This document shows positions 52,376 to 63,100 of a stretch of DNA of 64,000 nt, piece after piece (the stretch's first letter is position 1; each line of letters begins with the position of its first letter). Both the position numbers and the translations under genes were made by a program. The stretch comes from Hyunsoonleella flava (GTDB lineage: Bacteria; Bacteroidota; Bacteroidia; Flavobacteriales; Flavobacteriaceae). The DNA lies in the NCBI RefSeq assembly GCF_004310325.1, contig NZ_SIRT01000004.1, positions 169,137 to 233,136 on the forward strand. Reading direction: 5' to 3'. Under the pieces are notes generated by a model. That model was given only the letters and a program-made list of their open reading frames with translations. It was not told the DNA's origin and made no database searches.

Positions 52376-53680
52376 CTATAAATCAAAAAGCCTTGGTAAC
52401 CACATTGATATTTCTGGAATATATGTTATCAGGAATAGCACAATTACCATAATAAGTAAAAATGGCAACAACGGTTTTACAACTTGAGACACCGATACCT
52501 TCGCTATACCACTTCCTACAAAGAGAATAGTACCTACTGGTGGCGTACACAAGCCAACACATAAATTCAGCACTAAAACAATACCAAAATGTACTGGATG
52601 CATACCCAATGCCATAACTACTGGTAAAAATATGGGTGTAAAAATTAGAACTGCAGGTGTCATATCCATAAAGGTGCCTATGATCAATAATGTTAAATTG
52701 ATTACTAAGAAAATGGCAAACTTGCTGCTAAATTGTTCTAAAAGAAAATTACTCATAAGCTCTGGAATTCCCTCGAATGAGAATAGCCAACTCATAGCCA
52801 TTGAGGTACAAATTAAGAACATAACCACAGCTGTTGTCTTTGCGCTATTCAATAGAATGTTTGGAAAACTTTTTATGGTAACACTTCGATAAATCAAAGC
52901 CAAAACTGCTGCGTACAAAACAGCTATCACAGAGGCTTCGGTTGCGGTAAAAATACCTGCAACAATACCTCCAACAACAATTACTAGCATCAATAAACTA
53001 AAAAAGGCTTTTCTAAAATGGTTCCAAACCTCTCTTAAAGTAGCTCTTTTCCCTCTGGTAAACTTCTTTTTTATGGCTACAAAAACAATATACCCTATCA
53101 AAGCCAATCCCAATAAAATACCGGGCAAATACCCAGCAATAAACAAAGCTGCAACAGAAGCTGCTCCTCCACTTGCCAGAGCATAAACGATTAGAATATT
53201 ACTTGGTGGAATTAATAAACCCGTAGTTGATGATGTAATATTTACGGAAGCACTGAACTCTCTTGGATAGCCCTCTTCCTCCATGCGGTCTGTCATGATA
53301 CTTCCTATTGCAGAAGTAGCTGCAACGGCAGAACCCGAAATAGCACCGAATAGCATTGATGCCAATACATTAACGTAAGCTAAACCTCCTGGAAGGCTTG
53401 CCACTAAGGATTTTGCAAAATTTATAAGCCTATTGGCAATACCCCCTTGTTTCATAATTTCTCCAGCCAAAACAAAAAACGGAATGGCCAACAGCGCAAA
53501 ACTATCTATACCCGTCGTCATCCGTTGTGCTATAGTGGTTAAACCAGGGAGTTTATCAATATTAAGTAATAAACTAAGGGTAGTTGCAATCCCAATACTG
53601 TAAGCTACAGGAACTTTAAGCATTAATAGCGTAAAAAAACTAGCAAATAAAACGATGATACTTAATACTTCAATACTCAT
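52376..53680 (-). CDS. dctM: TRAP transporter large permease (DctM-like)
   Basis: 434 residues, about a dozen hydrophobic segments. MLFGAISGSAVAATSAIGSI, the GLLIPPSNILIVYALASGG block and LNLCVGLCTPPVGTILFVGS are DctM signatures. It forms the ion-coupled translocation subunit of a tripartite ATP-independent transporter. Last gene of the operon, 2 bp after the small permease gene. Uronate is the likely substrate from context. Confidence 0.95.
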   Translation of the reverse strand: MSIEVLSIIVLFASFFTLLMLKVPVAYSIGIATTLSLLLNIDKLPGLTTIAQRMTTGIDSFALLAIPFFVLAGEIMKQGGIANRLINFAKSLVASLPGGLAYVNVLASMLFGAISGSAVAATSAIGSIMTDRMEEEGYPREFSASVNITSSTTGLLIPPSNILIVYALASGGAASVAALFIAGYLPGILLGLALIGYIVFVAIKKKFTRGKRATLREVWNHFRKAFFSLLMLVIVVGGIVAGIFTATEASVIAVLYAAVLALIYRSVTIKSFPNILLNSAKTTAVVMFLICTSMAMSWLFSFEGIPELMSNFLLEQFSSKFAIFLVINLTLLIIGTFMDMTPAVLIFTPIFLPVVMALGMHPVHFGIVLVLNLCVGLCTPPVGTILFVGSGIAKVSVSQVVKPLLPFLLIMVIVLFLITYIPEISMWLPRLFDL

Positions 53681-53682
53681 GA

Positions 53683-54174
53683 TTATACAGGTATTTGGTC
53701 TTTAGAAATTTTTGAGATGTGGTACACGGAAAACCACATAATTAGTAGCCCACTAAACGGCAAAATGGCATATATATATCCAAGCGGAATACGAAGTGTT
53801 CCCGATAATTGTCCTAAATGCAAAGTGGTGTAAACTAAGTTGAGTCCTCCTATAACCATTACTATCAAGGCGAATAAAAAGATAAGAACTTCAATGATAA
53901 TAGATGCTTTCTTCTTGGTTTTATCAGAAAACTTTTGGTACAAGAAATCCATAGATAAATGCTCTCTTTTAGCATTTAAATAAGCAGCACCTAGGATAGA
54001 CATCCATATTAATGAAAATCTGGCAAGTTCTTCTGTCCAAGAAAATGAACCTTTTAGCACGTATCTTGCAAATACTTGAAACAATACATCAAATACCAAA
54101 AGAGCAAATATGATGATTAGGAAAATTTCCATAAACCTTACAACTTTGTTAAATAGAGAATTGGATGTTTTCAT
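53683..54174 (-). CDS. dctQ: TRAP transporter small permease (DctQ-like)
   Basis: 163 residues with four membrane helices. FARYVLKGSFSWTEELARFS with LIWMSILGAA is the DctQ core. It pairs with the large permease; gaps to its neighbours are 2 and 3 bp. Confidence 0.93.
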   Translation of the reverse strand: MKTSNSLFNKVVRFMEIFLIIIFALLVFDVLFQVFARYVLKGSFSWTEELARFSLIWMSILGAAYLNAKREHLSMDFLYQKFSDKTKKKASIIIEVLIFLFALIVMVIGGLNLVYTTLHLGQLSGTLRIPLGYIYAILPFSGLLIMWFSVYHISKISKDQIPV

Positions 54175-54177
54175 ATT

Positions 54178-55149
54178 TTAATTGGCTTTTATTTTCTTAA
54201 CTGTATCTGCAAGTTCAGGGTATTCCTTTGTAAATTCTTCTAAAACTGATTTGGCTTTATCAGCAAACAAAGGCTTTTCAGGAATAATTACCTCTACTCC
54301 AGCTTCCTTAATAATCTTCATGCTCTCCTCTACTGATTCCTTCCAGAATTGCTTCTGGGCTTGTGCTGATTCTTCTGCTGCTTCCTGAACCCAAACTCTC
54401 TCCTGTTCCGATAATTTTTCCCATTGCTTTGTACCTATTAGAAGTACATCTGGTACAGCAGAATGTTCATCTAAAGTATAATATTTGCTAATTTCATAAT
54501 GATTTGATGACACTACAGACGGTGGATTGTTTTCCGCACCATCAACCACACCTTGCTGAATGGCGGTATATAACTCCCCATAAGCCATTGGGGTAGCCGA
54601 ACCACCCAATGCATTAACCATATTAATGGCCATTTGGTTGTTCATTACCCTAATCTTTAAACCACTTAAATCCTCCGGTGTTCTAATGGCTTTATTTGAT
54701 GTGTAAAAGCTTCTATTTCCTGCATCATAATAACACAAACCACGAAGCCAAAATTTGCTTCCTTTTTCCAAAATAGATTTTCCAACCGGACCTTCCAGAA
54801 CATCAAACATATGCTGTTTGTCCCTAAATAAATAAGGTATTCCAAACACGTGGTAATCTGGAACAAAATTAGACATGGTAGCCGCACTAACTTTAGTTAT
54901 GGCAACACTACCTATCTGAAGCAGCTCCACAACCTCACGCTCTGAACCTAATTGTCCATCAGGAAATATCTTGATTGTTAGGGTTCCTCCTGATTTTTTA
55001 GCTAGTGCTTTCTGAAATTCAACAATCCCTTTGTGAACAGGATGTGTTTGAGGTAAAGTATGACCTAAATAAAGCACTTTTTTCCCGTCTTCTTTCTTAC
55101 AAGATAGAACTGCTAGAAAAAGTAAGCTAATTACAAGTATTTTTTTCAT
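54178..55149 (-). CDS. dctP: TRAP transporter substrate-binding lipoprotein (DctP-like)
   Basis: 323 residues. Lipoprotein signal MKKILVISLLFLAVLSCKK, then the DctP fold: LGHTLPQTHPVHKGIVEF, GQLGSEREVVELLQIGSVAI, the conserved Arg in LKIRVMNN that binds the substrate carboxylate, and VDGAENNPPSVVSSNHYE. The carboxylate-binding Arg and operon context fit a hexuronate ligand. An anchored lipoprotein form replaces the soluble periplasmic form of Proteobacteria. Confidence 0.95.
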   Translation of the reverse strand: MKKILVISLLFLAVLSCKKEDGKKVLYLGHTLPQTHPVHKGIVEFQKALAKKSGGTLTIKIFPDGQLGSEREVVELLQIGSVAITKVSAATMSNFVPDYHVFGIPYLFRDKQHMFDVLEGPVGKSILEKGSKFWLRGLCYYDAGNRSFYTSNKAIRTPEDLSGLKIRVMNNQMAINMVNALGGSATPMAYGELYTAIQQGVVDGAENNPPSVVSSNHYEISKYYTLDEHSAVPDVLLIGTKQWEKLSEQERVWVQEAAEESAQAQKQFWKESVEESMKIIKEAGVEVIIPEKPLFADKAKSVLEEFTKEYPELADTVKKIKAN

Positions 55150-55156
55150 CTTTTAT

Positions 55157-56575
55157 TTAGTTTTCGATGAGATTAAAACCGAAGTAGTTTTTTGCATTAT
55201 AATAGCAAATGTTCTGTACCATTTTACCCAAAAACTCTATATCATTTGGTATTAAACCCTGTTTTACATCTTCAGCTAAGATATTACATAAAATCCGCCT
55301 AAAGTATTCGTGTCTTGGAAATGATAAAAAACTTCTGCTATCTGTAAGCATACCTACAAAACGACTTAATAGCCCCATATTAGACAAACAGTTTATCTGC
55401 TTTTCCATACCATCTTTCTGATCTAAAAACCACCATCCAGAGCCCCATTGCATTTTACCAGGATAATCTGAATTTTGAAAATTGCCCATCATGGTAGCAA
55501 ATACTTCATTCTGGGATGGATTTAAATTATACGTAATGGTTTTTGCTAATTGATTTGTTGAGTTAAGGGTATCAAAAAGTTTTGACATAAACTGAGCCAT
55601 TGGAAAATCCCCTATGGAATCCACTCCTGCATCTAATCCTATTTGATTCAATAGCCTACTGTTATTATTTCGAACAGGGCCTAAATGATACTGTTGTACC
55701 CAATTGTATTCATGATATTTCTTTCCTAAATAAATAAACAGGAAGGATCTATATTTATCAACTTCATCTTTATTGAGCTTATTTCCTTTCAAACGTTTTG
55801 AAAATATAGCATCAATCTCTTTTCTTGTGAAATCTGCAAGCTTCAGTTCTTCTCCTACACCAAAATCGGAGAGCTTGCAACCTTGTGCATCAAAAAATGC
55901 CAAGCGTTTATCTATGGCATTCAAAAAGGTATCCACATCTTTTATTTCTAAATTGGATACAGCACCAAGTTTTTTGATATAGGCTAAAAACGTGTCCTTG
56001 CCAATAAAAAACAACTCGTCCGATCTAAAGGTTGGCAATACTTGCGTATAAAAATCGCCATTTGCAATTTCCATATGATATACCAAATCATCCGTAGGAT
56101 CATCCGTAGTGCATACAACTTCAACTTTCATGTATTCTAGAAGTTGTGCAGGTGTTTTATTTTCTAAGATAGCATTGGCGCGATTGTAAATATCTTCGGC
56201 TGTACTAGGTTGCAGCAGTTCATCAATATCAAAATAACGCTTTAATTCTAAATGCGTCCAATGAAATAATGGATTTCTTAAAGTGTTGGGCACGGTTTCA
56301 GCCCATTTTAAGAACTTTTCTTTATGTGAAGTGGCTTGACCGGTAATATAAATTTCTTCAATTCCATTTGCGCGCATTCCACGCCATTTGTAATGGTCTT
56401 CCTTTAACCAAGCCTCAGTTATATTTTTAATTGGTTGGTTTTCAGCTATTTTTTTTGCTGATAAATGGTTGTGATAATCAATAATTGGTAAATCCTTTGC
56501 ATACTTATGATACAGCGTTTCAGCAATATCAGATTGTAGTATGAAATTATCTGTAATAAAATGTGTTGTATTCAT
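55157..56575 (-). CDS. uxaC: Glucuronate isomerase UxaC
   Basis: 472 residues, amidohydrolase-like fold. DYHNHLSAKKIAENQPIKNI, LFHWTHLELKRYFDID, CTTDDPTDDL and SFLSFPRHEYFRRILC are UxaC motifs. It isomerises glucuronate to fructuronate (and galacturonate to tagaturonate). It lies between the transporter genes and uxuA. Confidence 0.96.
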   Translation of the reverse strand: MNTTHFITDNFILQSDIAETLYHKYAKDLPIIDYHNHLSAKKIAENQPIKNITEAWLKEDHYKWRGMRANGIEEIYITGQATSHKEKFLKWAETVPNTLRNPLFHWTHLELKRYFDIDELLQPSTAEDIYNRANAILENKTPAQLLEYMKVEVVCTTDDPTDDLVYHMEIANGDFYTQVLPTFRSDELFFIGKDTFLAYIKKLGAVSNLEIKDVDTFLNAIDKRLAFFDAQGCKLSDFGVGEELKLADFTRKEIDAIFSKRLKGNKLNKDEVDKYRSFLFIYLGKKYHEYNWVQQYHLGPVRNNNSRLLNQIGLDAGVDSIGDFPMAQFMSKLFDTLNSTNQLAKTITYNLNPSQNEVFATMMGNFQNSDYPGKMQWGSGWWFLDQKDGMEKQINCLSNMGLLSRFVGMLTDSRSFLSFPRHEYFRRILCNILAEDVKQGLIPNDIEFLGKMVQNICYYNAKNYFGFNLIEN

Positions 56576-56635
56576 TGATAACTTTAGTTCGAGATAACTA
56601 CTAACTAATTAGTTTTACCTATTTTTATTGGACTA

Positions 56636-57811
56636 TTAGATATTGTGCTTTAAACCGTATTCTAACCCTCTTAACTCTGCAAGACCTCTTAATCTTCCAA
56701 TACCTGAGTATCCTGGGTTTGTTTTTTTATGTAAATCGTCCAACATCTGATGGCCATGATCGGGTCTTACAGGGATAGCAAAATCTGAATACCCTTCAGC
56801 CTTTCTTCTTTTTTCTTCTATTAAAATTTCTTTTACGATATTATACATATCTACATCGCCCTCTAGATGATTGGCCTCGTAAAAATTACCACCCTCATCT
56901 CTTTTTGTGCTTCTTAAATGCAGAAAGTGTGCTCTATCTGCAAATCGTTTAAAGATATTGACTAAATCGTTATCCGCCCTAACACCTAAAGACCCTGTAC
57001 AAAACGTAATCCCGTTTGCTCTGTCTGGAACATTATCAAATAAATAAGCATAATCAGACTCTGTACTCACAACCCTCGGCAATCCTAAAATTGGATATGG
57101 CGGGTCATCAGGATGAATACACATTAGCACGTTGTTTTTAGACGCCACAGGAATAATCTCCTTCAAAAAAGAAACCAGATTATCTCTTAGTATTTGCGCA
57201 TCTATATCCTTGTAAGTATCAAGTATGGTTTGAAATTGTTCTAAAGTATACCCCTCTTCTGCTCCTGGTAAACCAGCAATAATGTTGTTTACCAATTTTG
57301 TCTTATCAACATCAGAAAGATTGTCAATATAGGCCTTAGCCGCTTTTTTTTGTTCACTTGAGTAGGCATCTTCAGCTCCAGGTCGTTTTAATAAAAACAA
57401 CTCAAAAGCGGCAAAAGCAATAACATCAAAACGCAATGCCTTTGAGCCATCTTCAACTTCAAAATCCAAATCGGTTCTAGTCCAATCTAAAACGGGCATA
57501 AAATTATAGCAGACGATATTTACGCCGCATTTTGCTAAGTTTTCAATGCTTTCTTTATACCGTTCTATGTATGTTTGAAATTGTCCTGAACGGGTTTTTA
57601 TATTCTCATGAACTGGTATACTTTCAACAACACTCCAAGATAAGCCTTCTTCCTCAATAATAGATTTACGCTTTTGTATTTCATCCACAGTCCATACCTC
57701 GCCATTAGGAATATGATGTAGTGCAGAAACAATCCCAGTTGCCCCTGCTTGTTTTATATCTGATAAAGATACGGGGTCATTTGGCCCGTACCACCTCCAT
57801 GTTTGCTCCAT
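56636..57811 (-). CDS. uxuA: Mannonate dehydratase UxuA
   Basis: 391 residues. [16 protein letters not shown] at the start, [29 protein letters not shown] and [12 protein letters not shown] are UxuA signatures with metal-binding Cys, His and Asp residues. It dehydrates D-mannonate to 2-keto-3-deoxygluconate. Its start overlaps the end of the oxidoreductase gene by 35 nt. Confidence 0.96.
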   Translation of the reverse strand: MEQTWRWYGPNDPVSLSDIKQAGATGIVSALHHIPNGEVWTVDEIQKRKSIIEEEGLSWSVVESIPVHENIKTRSGQFQTYIERYKESIENLAKCGVNIVCYNFMPVLDWTRTDLDFEVEDGSKALRFDVIAFAAFELFLLKRPGAEDAYSSEQKKAAKAYIDNLSDVDKTKLVNNIIAGLPGAEEGYTLEQFQTILDTYKDIDAQILRDNLVSFLKEIIPVASKNNVLMCIHPDDPPYPILGLPRVVSTESDYAYLFDNVPDRANGITFCTGSLGVRADNDLVNIFKRFADRAHFLHLRSTKRDEGGNFYEANHLEGDVDMYNIVKEILIEEKRRKAEGYSDFAIPVRPDHGHQMLDDLHKKTNPGYSGIGRLRGLAELRGLEYGLKHNI

Positions 57812-58790
57812 TTTGTATAGTTTCCTTTTTTGTAAATTCTTGCATCAATTCAGTTACTAATTTGCCATCTTCAACCGGACAAGGGTTACTGCGTTTTCCT
57901 AGAAAATAATTAACCGTCTCCTGAATCATAGGCTGTTGTATATTTTCTGGGTTTTTAAATTCGAATGTTTTATTTATTTTGTTTGAGTTGAGTTTAAGCG
58001 TTTCCTTATAAAAAGAGATTTCAATAGTTCCATTTTCACCGTAAATGGTACAACGGTCTTCTTCTAAGTAGTTTGGGATTGCAAAGGACCACATACCTCT
58101 AAATTGAATGCCATTTTTAAAACTAATAATTCCATTTACAGTATCATCCACTTTATTAATATTTGATTGATTAACAGCGATGCCTTTCGCCAAATCAAAA
58201 TCGCCAAAAAAATGATACATTAAATCTATTTGATGGGGTGCTATATCGTGAAAATAGCCTCCTCCAGACACTTCCTCGTCCAATCTCCAAGTAGCCTTAT
58301 CATTAAAATTATAAGGTTGCAAAAACCTTAAATCTACAAATTTTATTGATCCGATGGCATCACTATCAATAAGCTGCTTTACTTTAACATACATTGGTAA
58401 AAACCTACGATAATGTGCAACAACTAATTTCTGATTACTTTTATTAACTGCGTTTTCTAGCTCTAAAGCCTCATTATCGTCAAGCACCATTGGCTTTTCA
58501 ATGTATACATTTTTGCCAGCCTCTAATGCTTTTAATGCATAGTGCAAATGTGTAGACGGAGGTGTTGCAATATAAACAGCGTTAATATCAGGATTTGCCA
58601 AAAGCTTATCTGCATCGCTATACCAAAAAGGTACATAATGACGTTTTGCGAAATCTTCGGCTAAATCACCATTTCTTCGCATGACAGCTAATAATTTAGA
58701 ATTTTGACATTTTTGAAATGCAGGCCCACTTTTAACTTCGGCCACATCACCACAGCCAATAATTCCCCAAATAACAGTATCGTTAGTCAC
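57777..58790 (-). CDS. Gfo/Idh/MocA-family oxidoreductase
   Basis: 337 residues. Rossmann start [40 protein letters not shown], the EKPM motif with catalytic Lys, and [18 protein letters not shown]. An NAD(P)-dependent sugar or uronate oxidoreductase. It lies between uxuA and the short-chain dehydrogenase gene; the precise substrate is not visible. Confidence 0.9.
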   Translation of the reverse strand: MTNDTVIWGIIGCGDVAEVKSGPAFQKCQNSKLLAVMRRNGDLAEDFAKRHYVPFWYSDADKLLANPDINAVYIATPPSTHLHYALKALEAGKNVYIEKPMVLDDNEALELENAVNKSNQKLVVAHYRRFLPMYVKVKQLIDSDAIGSIKFVDLRFLQPYNFNDKATWRLDEEVSGGGYFHDIAPHQIDLMYHFFGDFDLAKGIAVNQSNINKVDDTVNGIISFKNGIQFRGMWSFAIPNYLEEDRCTIYGENGTIEISFYKETLKLNSNKINKTFEFKNPENIQQPMIQETVNYFLGKRSNPCPVEDGKLVTELMQEFTKKETIQNGANMEVVRAK

Positions 58791-58812
58791 TTTGTGTAAT
58801 TAAGATTTTAAA

Positions 58813-59640
58813 TTAAACTCCGCTAAATGCACTAAAACCTCCATCTATAGGAATAACAACTCCCGTTACAAACGAAGCACCTTCTCCACATAGCCATAAC
58901 GTTGTTCCTATTAAATCTTCTGGCTCGCCAAACTTACCCATAGGCGTTTGTTCGATAATTTGGTTTCCTCGTGGTGTTAAACTGCCATCATCGTTAGTAA
59001 GTAACGCACGATTCTGATCTGTCAAAAAGAAACCCGGAGCCAGAGCATTCACGCGAATACCCACTTTTGAGAAATGTACTGCCAACCACTGTGTAAAGTT
59101 AGATATAGCTGCTTTTGCCCCACTGTAAGCAGGAATCTTGGTTAAAGGTGTAAATGCATTCATTGAAGAAATGTTTAGTATACTACACCCTTCTCTTTCA
59201 ACCATGTCCTCTGCAAAAACTTGTGTTGGCAACAAAGTTCCAATAAAATTTAAATCAAATACAAATTTAATCCCATCGGTATCTAAATCGAAAAACGTTT
59301 TAAAACCCTCCGCTTTGTTTTCTAAATCTCCTTTTAAGTAGTGAGGATTTGATGTTGTACCTAAAGGATGATTTCCTCCTGCACCATTAACTAATATATC
59401 GCATTTACCGAATGCTTGATTTACTTCTTTTTTAGCCTGTTGTAAAGATTCTTTTTTAAGAACATTGGCAGCAACACCAATGGCTTGCCCTCCATCGGCA
59501 TTAATTTCATCTGCTATATTATCGGCTGCTTCTTTTCTAAGGTCTAAAACGGCGATTTTGTGTCCTTGTTTTGCAAGTGCCTTTGCTAATGTTCCGCAAA
59601 GTACACCTCCTGCCCCTGTTAAAACTATTGTCTTACTCAT
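58813..59640 (-). CDS. Short-chain dehydrogenase, probable D-mannonate oxidoreductase
   Basis: 275 residues. Cofactor motif TGAGGVLCG, NGAGG, catalytic Ser in NISSMNAF and YSGAK (YxxxK). GKFGEPEDLIGTTLWLCGEG and VTGVVIPIDGGFSAFSGV close the domain. The family includes the SDR-type fructuronate reductases (UxuB) that act between UxaC and UxuA, and that step is otherwise missing here. First gene of the uronate operon. Confidence 0.88.
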   Translation of the reverse strand: MSKTIVLTGAGGVLCGTLAKALAKQGHKIAVLDLRKEAADNIADEINADGGQAIGVAANVLKKESLQQAKKEVNQAFGKCDILVNGAGGNHPLGTTSNPHYLKGDLENKAEGFKTFFDLDTDGIKFVFDLNFIGTLLPTQVFAEDMVEREGCSILNISSMNAFTPLTKIPAYSGAKAAISNFTQWLAVHFSKVGIRVNALAPGFFLTDQNRALLTNDDGSLTPRGNQIIEQTPMGKFGEPEDLIGTTLWLCGEGASFVTGVVIPIDGGFSAFSGV

Positions 59641-59708
59641 TAATTTTGCTTGGTTGTTGGTTTAAATTTCGTTTTGAAATATTGATAGCGTAATAATAAC
59701 TTACTTAA

Positions 59709-59752
59709 CAAAAATAGCGAATTCAGTTGATTACCTGTCCTGTTCTGTCCTG
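59709..59752 (-). promoter_or_regulatory. Candidate promoter and operator of the uronate operon
   Basis: Minus strand: TATTTTTG (59716-59709) fits TAnnTTTG. Upstream lies a direct repeat written on the plus strand as CTGTCCTG at 59735-59742 and 59745-59752, a 10-bp period that places both copies on one DNA face over the -33 region. No -33 TTG is present, as for an activator-dependent promoter. Confidence 0.45.
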
Positions 59753-60190
59753 CTTTTTTTTATTTCGAGTAATGTTCCATAAAAATAGTTTTTGGATAAA
59801 CTAATTATTTATTGAAAATAGTGTTTAAGCAAATCTAGTTGAATAGAAAAATTAGCAATACAATAGTTAATCTCGTTACAGGTTGTAACCAAGAATGCAA
59901 ATTCCAAACTTAATTTGTTTTAATATTCTATTAATTGCTGAAAATTTATTGATCAAATTAAATTTTTAGGTTTTTTATAAAACTTGATATTTTCAGTTGT
60001 TTAATAAACATGATAAACACAAATATCTGATTATCAGTAAAAAATAGCATGTGTTTTAAGAAAATAAAAAACTTATGTAATCTAAATTCTTTTTATAAAT
60101 ATGTATTTCATCGATTTTTTATGCTTTTCATGGAGTTTTATTCTGTAATATACTATATTAGCCCCCATAATTCATTAACCCCTAAATCTA
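59753..60190. other. Intergenic region before the M14 peptidase gene
   Basis: 438 bp, very AT-rich, holding the upstream regions of two divergent genes. I see no small gene, RNA or terminator in it and no full consensus promoter for the peptidase gene. Confidence 0.4.
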
Positions 60191-63100
60191 ATGAAAAAAA
60201 CTACCTACCAAAAAATTGTAATACTACTTGTTTTCAATTTATTTATCAGCTATGGTTTCTCTCAGGTAACAAATCAAAAACCAAAAAGAATTGCGATACC
60301 AAATCCCTCTGTTCTTACATTACAAAGTATACAAAAGGCAGGGATTGATTTGTCCTGTGGCCCAAAGTTTGTTAATAATAACTTACAAATGGAACTTAGT
60401 TATGCCGAATTGTTACTTCTAGACAACAACGGGATCGCTTACAATGTTTTAATCGATGATTTAACTACTTATTATCGAGAAAGAAACGCCAGAGATTTAC
60501 CAATAGCTCAGGAAGAGTTAAGACAATCCCAACAAATAGCGGCTGCAAAAAGAGCTAGTAAAACCTTGAGCAAGAAAAGTAGTCTAGTTGATAACCCAAC
60601 ACAGCATGACGAATGTGATGAAATTGATTGGGTAGAACCTACAAACTTTAAGTTAGGAAGTATGGGTGGAGCATTTACATTAAGTGAAGCTTATGCCGAA
60701 CTAGATTTAATGCGTAGTATGTATCCAAATCTGATATCTGTTAGAACAGATGCTTCAACATCAGGAACAGTAACCCATGGAAACTCTACTGGAGGCACAA
60801 CATGGTCTGGGCAACCAATATATTATGTAAAAATTTCAGATTTCCCAGATTTAGACAAAGATGGGAATGGTAGTGATGAACCAGAGACTCTAATTACTGG
60901 TGCAATGCATGCCCGTGAGATAAGTAGTGTTATGAACACATTCTACTTTATGTGGTACTTGCTAGAAAACTATAGTACAGATCCATTTGTAAAGAATATT
61001 GTAGATAACCATGAGATCTATGTAATGCCTATAAGTAATCCAGATGGTTATCGCTGGAACGAAGTTATAGCACCATCTGGTGGTGGTTTACAACGTAAAA
61101 ATTTAAGACCAGGAGTTGCTGACAATGGTACAACTAGTTCTTCAAATAATGTTCGTGGGGTAGATTTAAACCGAAACTTCAATTATTACTGGGGGTGGGA
61201 TAATTCTGGATCATCCCCTACAACTAGTAGTAACACTTATAGAGGTCCCTCAGCTGGGTCTGAGCCTGAAACACAAATTGTTCAAGAATTTATAACAGCT
61301 CATGATATTAAAGTAGCAGTTAACCATCATGGAGGCTTAAATTCAATTGTTACATCTTCATATAATGGTAGTGTTTCAGCTTTAGATTCAGGAAGAGAAG
61401 ATGAATATGCCAAAATTTGTCATGATTTAACACATTATAACAGATATATTTATGGTTCTGCACCAAATACGCTTTATGAAGCAAATGGTGATGTTAACGA
61501 CTGGATGCTAGGTGGACCTGCAGTGACATCTGGAGGACAAACGAGTTCAGGTTCAGGTAAAGATGTTTTGGCTTTTGCCCCAGAAAATGGTGATGATTTT
61601 TGGCCAACAACTACTTTAATTGTTGATATCGCAAGACGCGCATTACGAATGAATTATCTTTCAGTACTTTATTCTGGAAAATTCGCTAAACTTCATGATT
61701 TAAATACAAGTGATATTAATTCCACATCAGGAAATTTAACCTTTGGTGTAGAATACTTAGGCAAAACATACGATGATATTACGCTTACGGTTACACCAGT
61801 TTCTTCTAACATTACTTCAATGACTTCACCGTCGGTTCAATCAGGATGGACAAAATTGGAGCAAAGAAATTTAACAGTGCCTTACATATTAAATGCTGGA
61901 ATTCAACCAAATGATGAAATAGAATTTCAAGTTACACTTAGTAATGATGATTTTATTATCTATCGTGCTAATTATATAAAATATTATCAGCCAACAGTGC
62001 TGTTTCAAGATAATGATACTGACACCTCAAACTGGACCACAGCTGGTGGTACTTGGGGAACTAGTGGAGATTCCTATGTCGGCTCTGTAGCTATTACAGA
62101 TTCACCTTCAGGGTCTTATGGAAATAATGAAAACAAAACCATTACATTAAATTCAACTATAGACTTATCTAATTCCAACCAGGCATTAATACAGTTTTAC
62201 GCGAAATGGGATTTAGAAAGAAACTATGATTTAGTACAATTTGAAGCTAGCACAAATGGTGGCAGTAGCTGGACTGCACTTTGCGGCAGATATAACAAAC
62301 CTGCTGCTACATCTTTAACCAATTTTCATTTAAATAAGTCAACAGGCACTCATCAATCTTCAAATGGAGACACTGTTTATGATGGGGATAGTATGGATAA
62401 GTGGGTTATGGAAGAAATTTTAATAGATAATGTAGATAATAGTTTCTTATTAGGTCAAAATAATGTTCAATTTCGTTTTAGATTCAAAACAGATAGTTCC
62501 AATCGAGAAGACGATTTAACAACAACGTTTGACGGCTTTATATTTGATGATTTTAAAGTTATTAGTTTCCCTGTTCCATGTGATAACTCTAATCCTCCAT
62601 CAGGACTAGCCGCTGATGTAACAACCACACCTCTATCTGCAATTTTAACATGGGATGCTATTCCTTCTGCTACGTATGATATTCAATATCGTCAAATAGG
62701 GGCTCCTTCTTGGACAACAATAACAGATTCATCGACTAATACCTATACAATTAATGGATTAACAAATGGAGTAGATTATGAAGCTCAAGTAGCTACGCGT
62801 TGTACAGGTACTACTTCTGCTTTTAGTTCTTCCGTGAATTTTACAGCAGTAAATATTGCAACCTTGCATGAAGGTTATTTTGAAACTGGTCTTGATAATT
62901 GGACACTAGGAGGTGCTGATACATTTAGATATTCTGAATCAGCTAATGGTACAAATTTCTCTTACGAAAATGATTATTCACTACAAATTAGGGATAATTC
63001 AGGGGTCGCTTCCAGAGTAACTTCTGAAGTTTTTGATTTAACCGGATATAGCAATGTAAATATTAGCTTTTACTACTATCCTAATAGTATGGAAAATAAT

